From assembly GCA_030726725.1 (NCBI GenBank), contig JANRDC010000004.1, forward strand, positions 62,001 to 126,000: DNA of 64,000 bases, read 5' to 3'. The stretch's first letter is position 1, and every line of letters begins with the position of its first letter. The translations under genes were made by a program, and so were the position numbers. Source of the DNA: Flavobacteriaceae bacterium (lineage in GTDB: Bacteria; Bacteroidota; Bacteroidia; Flavobacteriales; Flavobacteriaceae). Positions 53,017 through 59,411 of this stretch are shown in pieces. The notes under the pieces were generated by a model that was not told the DNA's origin, made no database searches, and saw nothing but the letters and a program-made list of their open reading frames with translations.

Positions 53017-54276
53017 ATGAACATTTGCCTACGCCAGGCGACCATCGTCGATACTACACAAAAAGAACACCACGGTCAAAAAAGAGATATTTTGATAGAA
53101 GGTGGGGTCATCAAAGCGATACAATCATCCATCACTCCACCTGATGGGTGTACCGTGATCGAGCGAGACAACCTACATGTATCGCCCTCTTGGATGGACA
53201 CTGGCGTCTGTTTTGGAGAACCTGGATATGAGGCTAGGGAAACCATCGCACAAGGCTTAAAGACAGCGGGATTAAGCGGTTTCGGACAGGTGCTCTTACT
53301 GCCCAATACGCTGCCTATACCGGATCAGACCAACACATTGGCCATGATGCATCAAAAAGCAGCCCACTGCGTTGTTGGACTTAAAACCATCGGTGCGCTG
53401 ACCAAACAATGCAATGGACATGATTTAGCTGATCTATTCGATATGTACCAGTCAGGAGCGGTCGGTTTTTTTGATTACAAAAAACCGATTCAAAACAGTC
53501 ACCTGCTCAAAATTGCCCTTCAGTACACCCAAGTATTTAACGCTCGTGTTTGGAGCTATCCACTTGATGCAGCCATGCACCACAAAGCAGTAGCCCATGA
53601 AGGCACCGTATCCACCTCCTTGGGATTAAAAGGCAGTCCAGCACTGGCAGAAGAACTCCAAATCAGCAGAGATTTATCGGTATTGGCCTACAGTGGAGGT
53701 AAATTGCACATTCCCACAATTTCAACAGCCAAAGCTGTAGAATTAATTGGTGAAGCCAAGGCTAAAGGATTAGATGTCACCTGTAGTGTCGCTATTCACC
53801 AGCTTTGGGGAGATGAATCTGCCCTGCTTGAATTCGACACGAATACCCATTTAATGCCTCCTTTACGCACCCTAGAAGATCAACAAGCGCTGATACAAGG
53901 CCTATTAAGCGGAGTTATAGATTACGTGACCTCAGACCACAACCCACTGGATACTGAGCTCAAAAGAATAGAGTTTGATTTATCCACTCCTGGATCCTTA
54001 GGTTTAGAAGCTGCTTTTGGGGTACTCAATCAAAAGTTAGGTATGGATCAGGCGGTCACCTTACTGCAAAAAGGGAAATCAGCATTTGGATTTTCAAATT
54101 ATCAAATCGCTGTTGGTCAACCAGTTGACATGAGTCTATTCAACCCTAACGTCAAGTACACCCAACAGTTGAATGACTTGTACAGCACCGCCAAAAACAG
54201 CCTGTATTTAGGTGCTGAATTAACGGGCAAGGCCTGGGGAGTGATCACCCAAAAAGGGATGTTGATCCATGAATAA
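53017..54276 (+). CDS. Dihydroorotase homologue lacking the usual metal ligands
   Basis: The 419-residue protein follows the type I dihydroorotase layout: MNICLRQATIVDTTQKEHHGQ, VTSDHNPLDTELKRIEFDL, and SLGLEAAFGVLNQKLG. However, the usual D-x-H-x-H metal motif reads WMDTGVCFGEPGYE, so both first-shell histidines are missing. The usual HcEd site reads WSYPLDAAM, and the usual H-V-S-T site reads IPTISTA. Only Asp (GFFDYKK) and the Asp of SDHNPL remain. This pattern fits non-catalytic dihydroorotase homologues, such as those that act as structural partners of aspartate transcarbamoylase. The annotation 'dihydroorotase' would be doubtful. No pyr genes are adjacent. Confidence 0.85.
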   Translation: MNICLRQATIVDTTQKEHHGQKRDILIEGGVIKAIQSSITPPDGCTVIERDNLHVSPSWMDTGVCFGEPGYEARETIAQGLKTAGLSGFGQVLLLPNTLPIPDQTNTLAMMHQKAAHCVVGLKTIGALTKQCNGHDLADLFDMYQSGAVGFFDYKKPIQNSHLLKIALQYTQVFNARVWSYPLDAAMHHKAVAHEGTVSTSLGLKGSPALAEELQISRDLSVLAYSGGKLHIPTISTAKAVELIGEAKAKGLDVTCSVAIHQLWGDESALLEFDTNTHLMPPLRTLEDQQALIQGLLSGVIDYVTSDHNPLDTELKRIEFDLSTPGSLGLEAAFGVLNQKLGMDQAVTLLQKGKSAFGFSNYQIAVGQPVDMSLFNPNVKYTQQLNDLYSTAKNSLYLGAELTGKAWGVITQKGMLIHE

Positions 54277-54589
54277 AATACCCGGACAAAAAATTGCTTT
54301 ACTGGCCTACATCACCATTTTTGGTGCATTGATGGCCATGAGCATGAACAATGAGCCTCAGTATGCTCATGCTAGGTTCCACACACGACAAGCTTTTGGC
54401 ATACACCTTTTGTTTCACGCCATGGTGTTGGTGCTCCCCTACTGGATTGGATTATACGGACTTTTGGCGATTTACCTGATTTACTTCATTTTCATTGCCT
54501 TTGGAATCGCGGATGCCTTGAGCGGTAAACAACGACTCCTGCCTGGGATAGGCACCTATTTCCAACGCTGGTTTACTTTTGTTTCATGA
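54269..54589 (+). CDS. Small membrane protein of unknown function
   Basis: The 106-residue product has about three hydrophobic segments (residues ~7-25, 45-60 and 62-82, for example IGLYGLLAIYLIYFIFIAFGI), with a positively charged loop HARFHTRQAFGIH between the first two. The general layout resembles DUF4870-like proteins, but I cannot assign a family firmly. Its start overlaps the dihydroorotase-like gene by 8 bases and its end overlaps the esterase gene by 4 bases, indicating co-transcription. Confidence 0.65.
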   Translation: MNKIPGQKIALLAYITIFGALMAMSMNNEPQYAHARFHTRQAFGIHLLFHAMVLVLPYWIGLYGLLAIYLIYFIFIAFGIADALSGKQRLLPGIGTYFQRWFTFVS

Positions 54590-55257
54590 GCGCCCAACCC
54601 TTACACTACCTCGTTCACGAGCCAGCAGGCCCCGTAACCCATCCAAGAAAAGCCCTTTTCTTACTCCACGGATACGGGAGTAATGCCCAGGATCTTTTTG
54701 GATTGGCCAAACCCCTCAAACTAGACGCTGTGGTTTTTTCGCTTCAAGCGCCCTATGATCTTGCTGGTCAAGGATTTGCCTGGTATGCGATACATTTTGA
54801 CGAGCAGCAAGGAAAATGGTCGGATGACCAACAAGCCTTGAGTTCAGTAGAGCAAATCGACCAAATGATCACACAGTTAATCGAAGAATACCACTTGGAC
54901 CCCGAGGAACTTCATCTGGGTGGATTTAGTCAAGGTGCTATTTTAAGCTATGCCCTTGCTTTTCAAAAAAAAGGGCGTTTTCGCTCTATCGCGGGGCTGA
55001 GCGGATACATCAATGAGCGAATCACCCCCCTAGGTCCTATGGAAATCAATGTATTTGCCTCGCATGGAACTCAGGATCAAGTGATCCCGTTCAGTTGGGC
55101 TGAGTCCATCCAACAACAGCTCAACCTGGAAGGATGTACCCTTAAGTTTTGCGCTTATCCCACCGGCCATAGTCTTTGTATGGAAAATTTCGAGGATTTA
55201 ATCCAATGGATGAGGCATTATATCGGCAGTGTCGCCTCGACTTCCAAGCCGTCGTAA
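54586..55257 (+). CDS. Carboxylesterase/phospholipase of the alpha/beta hydrolase superfamily
   Basis: The 223-residue enzyme has the oxyanion LLHGYGSNAQDLFGL, the nucleophile elbow LGGFSQGAILSYAL (Ser in GFSQG), the acid residue in SHGTQDQVIPFSWA and the His in YPTGHSLCMEN. It is typical of the abhydrolase_2 esterase family that hydrolyses short acyl esters or lysophospholipids. No signal peptide, so it is cytosolic. It overlaps the convergent MBL gene by 40 bases at its 3' end. Confidence 0.88.
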   Translation: MSAQPLHYLVHEPAGPVTHPRKALFLLHGYGSNAQDLFGLAKPLKLDAVVFSLQAPYDLAGQGFAWYAIHFDEQQGKWSDDQQALSSVEQIDQMITQLIEEYHLDPEELHLGGFSQGAILSYALAFQKKGRFRSIAGLSGYINERITPLGPMEINVFASHGTQDQVIPFSWAESIQQQLNLEGCTLKFCAYPTGHSLCMENFEDLIQWMRHYIGSVASTSKPS

Positions 55258-56000
55258 GCCAAAAATATACCTGCTGGCAAAGTTTTCTGCACCGCTTCGT
55301 GAAAACCAAGATGATGACTGATGTGGGTGAAATAGGTTTTTTTTGCCCCGATCTCCTGGGCCAATGCAACAGCTTCACTCAGCGATAAATGCGCGTGATG
55401 TGGTTCGTGCCTCAAGGCGTTGATCACCAGTATATCTAATCCCTTTAGCTGATCTAAATGTTGCTCAGGCATGGATTTCACATCGGTGAAATAGGCCAAT
55501 CCTCCCACTCTAAATCCAGTAACTTCTATGGGACCGTGGGGGGCATTAAGCGGTGTTACCGCCAATCCAAACAAATCAAAACTGCTGGCTTCAATTTCGT
55601 TGATTTGAACACTTGGGGCGCCTGGATACTTGTTTTCCTCCTGTAAAATATAGGCAAATCTTTCTTTTAGCGAATCGATGACACGCGTAGCTGCATAGAT
55701 AGGAAAGTATCCCTTTTGAAAATAATAGGGTCTAATATCGTCCAGTCCAGCCGTATGGTCTGCGTGTTCGTGCGTAAACAACAGTGCGTCCAATTTTTTC
55801 TGTCCGGCTGCCAACATTTGGTTTCTAAAATCGGGACCGCAATCAATGCCCACTGCGCAGTCGTCCCAACGTATCAAAGCCGATGTTCGTTGGCGTTTAT
55901 CTCGGGGGTCCAGACTCATACACACCGGATGATCACTCCCCAGTACCGGAATACCTTGGGAAGTACCTGTGCCCAAAAAACGCAGAGTTATTTGCCTCAT
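55218..56000 (-). CDS. MBL-fold metallo-hydrolase, PhnP-like
   Basis: The 260-residue protein shows the metallo-beta-lactamase motif THEHADHTAGLDDIRPYYF (HxHxDH) plus LRFLGTGTSQGIPVLGSDHPVCMS at the N-terminus, AIDCGP-type second-metal region (VGIDCGPDFRNQM), and C-terminal THISHH. Such PhnP-like enzymes are phosphodiesterases acting on cyclic phosphates, but the substrate here is not known. The ATG is 7 bases after a -7 box, suggesting a nearly leaderless mRNA. It is divergent from the conserved 486-residue protein and overlaps the esterase at its 3' end. Confidence 0.88.
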   Translation of the reverse strand: MRQITLRFLGTGTSQGIPVLGSDHPVCMSLDPRDKRQRTSALIRWDDCAVGIDCGPDFRNQMLAAGQKKLDALLFTHEHADHTAGLDDIRPYYFQKGYFPIYAATRVIDSLKERFAYILQEENKYPGAPSVQINEIEASSFDLFGLAVTPLNAPHGPIEVTGFRVGGLAYFTDVKSMPEQHLDQLKGLDILVINALRHEPHHAHLSLSEAVALAQEIGAKKTYFTHISHHLGFHEAVQKTLPAGIFLAYDGLEVEATLPI

Positions 56001-56007
56001 TTTATGC

Positions 56008-56035
56008 CAAATTTATAACAATTACATAAAGCCAA
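56008..56035 (-). promoter_or_regulatory. Promoter of the MBL-fold hydrolase gene
   Basis: On the minus strand a TTG (complement of 56033-56035) is followed after exactly 17 bases by TAAATTTG (56008-56015), the best fully spaced Bacteroidota promoter I see in the window. It lies 7 bases before the ATG at 56000. Confidence 0.65.
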
Positions 56036-56050
56036 ACAGGTCAGTTTGAT

Positions 56051-56058
56051 TAACTTTG
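56051..56058 (+). promoter_or_regulatory. -7 box of the 486-residue conserved protein gene
   Basis: TAACTTTG is a perfect TAnnTTTG match, 20 bases before the ATG at 56079. Confidence 0.5.
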
Positions 56059-56078
56059 TTCGAAATTAAACGATTTCA

Positions 56079-57539
56079 ATGGCTTCTGTTTTAAAAATGG
56101 AAATGGAATTTAACGATGTTCCCTCCATCAAGGCTAAAACCCTAAGGATCAATCTCAACCCTGATATATACGGAACGTTTGCCGAAATCGGTGCAGGTCA
56201 GGAAACTGCGCGTCATTTTTTTAGGGCTGGAGGTGCATCAGGAACCATCGCCAAGGCGATGAGTGCCTATGATAAAGATTTCAGCGATGCTATATACGGA
56301 TTGGAGGAAGATGGTCGCTATGTCACTCAATCGAGATTGACCAAAATGCTCTCCCATGAAATGAATTTAATGGAAGAGCGCATCAGCAAAGAAAAACATC
56401 CCAATAAACTCTTCTTTGCCTACGCCAATACAGTAACCACCATCGATTTCGCAAAACAATACAAGGGTCATGGCTGGGTCGGCATCAAGTTTCAACTAAC
56501 GCCAAACCAAAAACAATACAACGAAATCATCCTGCACATACGCTTTAAACAAAATGAAGCGAGATTACAACAGGAAACCTTGGGTGTATTGGGGGTAAAC
56601 CTGATCTACGGAGCTTTTTACGCACACCACAAGCCCAAAAGCTTGCTCAAATACCTTTATGATCACTTGGATAAAGACCTGTTAGAAATTGACATGATCA
56701 ATTTTTCCGGTCCGGATTTCAAACATGTGGACAACAGATTGATGAGTCTTCAGTTGATCAAAAACGACATGACCGATGCCGTTATGTTTGACCCATCTGG
56801 CGTAAACCTGTTGCCTGCCGCTGTGTTGTACAAGAAAAACATCATGGCCATCAGAGGTAGTTTCCGACCTGTGACTTTGGTGAATGAGGACATGTATCAA
56901 AAATCATTGAACATGTTCCTCAATGAATCCACTGTGGACCCCAATAACACCATAGTGCTGTTTGAAATCACCCTGTCCAACCTCAAGGTTTCAGGAGAAA
57001 TCGATGAACGCGACTTTCTGGACAGGGCTGAGCTGCTCTGTGCCCTAGGCCATACGGTGTTGATTTCTAAATTCCAGGAGTATTACAAGCTGGTAGAATA
57101 CTTTAACGAATACACCAAAGCGCGTATTGGTCTTTCCATGGGGGTAAACAACCTAGTAGCGATCTTTGATGAAAAGTACTACAGACACCTCAGTGGAGGA
57201 ATCCTTGAAGCCTTTGGAAAACTATTCTTTAAAGATCTAAAGGTCTACCTATACCCGATGATCGATGAAGAAACTGGAGATTTGATCACGAGCAACAACA
57301 TGCAGGTTCACCCTAGGATGCGCGAGCTATTCAAGTTCTTTAAATACAATGGCAAAGTGGTAGACATTGTCGATTACGACCCAGAAATCTTGAATATTTT
57401 CTCAAGAGATGTTTTGCAAAAAATCAAGAACAACGAATCTGGCTGGGAAAATATGCTCCCAGAGATTGTCGCAGAACAAATCAACAAAAAACAACTTTTC
57501 AGAGATCTTGAAGGCAGGGAAATCCCTGAGCTTTCTTAA
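56079..57539 (+). CDS. Conserved Bacteroidota protein of unknown function
   Basis: The 486-residue product has no signal peptide, no membrane segment and no motif I recognise as catalytic. Highly conserved-looking stretches include YGTFAEIGAGQETARHFFRAGG, NKLFFAYANTVTTIDFAKQYKGHGWVGIKFQL, NFSGPDFKHVDNRLMSLQL and RIGLSMGVNNLVAIFDEKYYRHLSGGILEAFGKLFFKDL. I recall closely similar proteins throughout Flavobacteriia that carry inconsistent labels such as 'TonB-dependent receptor' or 'nicotinate-nucleotide adenylyltransferase'; neither fits, as there is no beta-barrel, plug or nucleotidyl motif. The gene has its own promoter and stands alone between MBL and bcp, whose 3' end overlaps it by 4 bases. 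Confidence 0.85.
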   Translation: MASVLKMEMEFNDVPSIKAKTLRINLNPDIYGTFAEIGAGQETARHFFRAGGASGTIAKAMSAYDKDFSDAIYGLEEDGRYVTQSRLTKMLSHEMNLMEERISKEKHPNKLFFAYANTVTTIDFAKQYKGHGWVGIKFQLTPNQKQYNEIILHIRFKQNEARLQQETLGVLGVNLIYGAFYAHHKPKSLLKYLYDHLDKDLLEIDMINFSGPDFKHVDNRLMSLQLIKNDMTDAVMFDPSGVNLLPAAVLYKKNIMAIRGSFRPVTLVNEDMYQKSLNMFLNESTVDPNNTIVLFEITLSNLKVSGEIDERDFLDRAELLCALGHTVLISKFQEYYKLVEYFNEYTKARIGLSMGVNNLVAIFDEKYYRHLSGGILEAFGKLFFKDLKVYLYPMIDEETGDLITSNNMQVHPRMRELFKFFKYNGKVVDIVDYDPEILNIFSRDVLQKIKNNESGWENMLPEIVAEQINKKQLFRDLEGREIPELS

Positions 57540-57988
57540 GCCTCTAGTATCTGCGAAGCGTGATTGGCCGTGTTTACTTTGTCAAATACACGGATAACTG
57601 CCCCATTTTCTACAACAAAGGTATAGCGGTGTATTCCGTCATAAGTTCTACCCATAAATTTCTTTTCTCCCCAAACACCAAAGAGTTCGATGACTTTTCT
57701 TTCTTCGTCTGCCAAGAGAGGAAAAGGAAATTGGTGGGTGTCCTTAAATTTGGCTTGCTTCTTGACTGAATCGGCACTCACCCCTACCAGGGCATAGCCT
57801 TGAGCCAACAACTCACTGTAGTGGTCCCTTAAGCTACAAGCCTCAGCGGTACAACCAGGAGTACTGGCCTTAGGGTAAAAGAAAACAACCAATTTCTTAT
57901 CTTTAAAGTCCGCAGAGGACCATGGGTTTCCTTGGTCATCAATTCCTGAAAAATGAGGTACATGGGCCCCGACTTGTAGTGGATTCAT
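57536..57988 (-). CDS. bcp: Thiol peroxidase of the BCP/PrxQ family
   Basis: It reduces hydroperoxides with thioredoxin as electron donor. The peroxidatic Cys is in the motif PKASTPGCTAEACSLRDHY and a resolving Cys five residues later (CTAEAC), the atypical 2-Cys arrangement of BCP. The C-terminal GRTYDGIHRYTFVVENGAVIRVF is typical. The start is the ATG at 57986-57988 (MNPLQVGAHV), one codon after a GTG. A TATATTTG box lies 18 bases upstream. It converges with the preceding gene. Confidence 0.94.
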   Translation of the reverse strand: MNPLQVGAHVPHFSGIDDQGNPWSSADFKDKKLVVFFYPKASTPGCTAEACSLRDHYSELLAQGYALVGVSADSVKKQAKFKDTHQFPFPLLADEERKVIELFGVWGEKKFMGRTYDGIHRYTFVVENGAVIRVFDKVNTANHASQILEA

Positions 57989-58006
57989 CACATATAGATT
58001 TAGTCA

Positions 58007-58014
58007 CAAATATA
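58007..58014 (-). promoter_or_regulatory. -7 box of the bcp promoter
   Basis: The minus strand reads TATATTTG, a perfect TAnnTTTG match, 18 bases before the bcp ATG. It lies 8 bases from the nth ATG on the other strand. Confidence 0.5.
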
Positions 58015-58022
58015 ACATTAAG

Positions 58023-58682
58023 ATGACAAAAAAAGAAAAGGCAGCCATAGTAGTGGAGCGATTGGAATACTATTTTCCTGAAGTCCCTATTCCCCTGGAC
58101 CACAAAGACCCCTTTACTTTGTTGGTAGCAGTTTTGCTCTCAGCCCAAAGCACAGACGTACGTGTTAATTTAACCACCCCTGCCTTATTTGCCCTAGCGG
58201 ACAATCCATTTGATATGGCGCAATGCGATGTCGAAAAAGTCAGAGAAATAATCAAGCCCATCGGTTTATCGCCCCAAAAAGCCAAAGCTATTGTTGGGCT
58301 GTCAAAAATTTTGGTCGAAAAATACCAAGGCGTGGTGCCTGATCAACTCGCACAATTAGAAGAACTGCCAGGTGTTGGTCACAAAACCGCCAGTGTAGTC
58401 ATTTCCCAGGCATTTGGGATCCCTGCATTCCCCGTCGACACCCATATTCACAGACTGATGCACCGGTGGGGACTTTCCAGCGGAAAAAACGTTATTCAGA
58501 CGGAAAAAGATGCGAAAAAGCTTTTCGACGCATCGATATGGAATAAACTCCACCTGCAGATGATTTGGTATGGAAGAACTTACAGTCCAGCTCGTGGATG
58601 GTCGATCGAAAAAGACGAAATCAGCCAACGGCTTGGGGTGAAAACAACTACCCCTAAGGTTGATCGTCGTAAAACGAAATAG
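58023..58682 (+). CDS. nth: Endonuclease III without iron-sulfur cluster ligands
   Basis: Nth removes oxidised pyrimidines and cuts the abasic site. The HhH-GPD core is present: LLSAQSTDVRVN, the hairpin LEELPGVGHKTASVV with the catalytic Lys, and FPVDTHIHRLMHRWGLS with the catalytic Asp. The usual C-terminal C-x6-C-x2-C-x5-C cluster is missing: the corresponding region reads GRTYSPARGWSIEKDEISQRLG with no cysteine at all. The protein therefore cannot bind [4Fe-4S]. This variant is, from memory, common in Flavobacteriia. The 219-residue gene overlaps the convergent sigma factor gene by 29 bases. Confidence 0.93.
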   Translation: MTKKEKAAIVVERLEYYFPEVPIPLDHKDPFTLLVAVLLSAQSTDVRVNLTTPALFALADNPFDMAQCDVEKVREIIKPIGLSPQKAKAIVGLSKILVEKYQGVVPDQLAQLEELPGVGHKTASVVISQAFGIPAFPVDTHIHRLMHRWGLSSGKNVIQTEKDAKKLFDASIWNKLHLQMIWYGRTYSPARGWSIEKDEISQRLGVKTTTPKVDRRKTK

Positions 58683-59241
58683 TTTTTTTATCGAGTTCTT
58701 TTCTGAGGTTGATCAATGCGTAGCGCATTCTGCCAAGCGCTGTGTTAATACTCACACCGGTCGCTTCAGAGATTTCTTTAAAACTCATGTCTTGAAAAAT
58801 GCGCATGCGCACCACCTGCTGCTGCTCCTCGGGTAATTGAGCGATCATATCAAACATGCTTTGGTTAATTTGGGCACTCATCTGCTGAGGTTCATCCCAA
58901 ATGATGGGCTGCAAGTCCTGATCCCAAAAAGTACCGTCCATGGTTGGGGACACCATTTGCCTTTTTAATTGTCTGAAGTGGTCCATAACCACATTGTGCG
59001 CTATGCGCAACAACCAAGGGAAAAATTTTCCCTCTGACTGAAAACTTCCTTTTTTTAGGTATAAAAACGCTTTAATAAACGTGTCCTGCAACAAATCGTC
59101 ACACAGTGAAGCATCCTTGGTTTTGGCATAGATATACCTGCGCAACCTAGGTTGATAAGGTTTCCAAAGTTGGCTTACAGCGGTTGAATCCCCAGATACA
59201 ATACGGGAAATCAACTCATTCTCAACGGATAAGGAATACAT
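58654..59241 (-). CDS. Extracytoplasmic-function sigma-70 family sigma factor
   Basis: The 195-residue protein has sigma region 2 (VSQLWKPYQPRLRRYIYAKTKDASLCDDLLQDTFIKAFLYL) and region 4 (LPEEQQQVVRMRIFQDMSFKEISEATGVSINTALGRMRYALINL). It belongs to the ECF group. No anti-sigma factor gene is next to it and no membrane protein is encoded nearby, so it may be controlled by level or be one of the housekeeping-like ECFs of Bacteroidota. It is divergent from uvrA with a 170-base gap and overlaps nth at its 3' end. Confidence 0.9.
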   Translation of the reverse strand: MYSLSVENELISRIVSGDSTAVSQLWKPYQPRLRRYIYAKTKDASLCDDLLQDTFIKAFLYLKKGSFQSEGKFFPWLLRIAHNVVMDHFRQLKRQMVSPTMDGTFWDQDLQPIIWDEPQQMSAQINQSMFDMIAQLPEEQQQVVRMRIFQDMSFKEISEATGVSINTALGRMRYALINLRKELDKKTISFYDDQP

Positions 59242-59399
59242 AGCATCAGCATTGTTTCGCCCTCAAAGGGTGTAATTCATCAAGAGCGGGTTAAGTAGCT
59301 TGTGCTATAGGCGAAATTTTCAACCAATATATAAAAAAACATCGATATATAAAACAAGGCGAACACAGGGATTCGTAGGTGAAAAACAGGGGCAAATCG

Positions 59400-59407
59400 T
59401 ATATTTG
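59400..59407 (+). promoter_or_regulatory. -7 box of the uvrA promoter
   Basis: TATATTTG is a perfect TAnnTTTG match and ends 4 bases before the TTG start codon at 59412. The gap from 59242 to here contains A/T repeats (ATATATAAAA) but no other clear signal. Confidence 0.55.
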
Positions 59408-59411
59408 ACAC

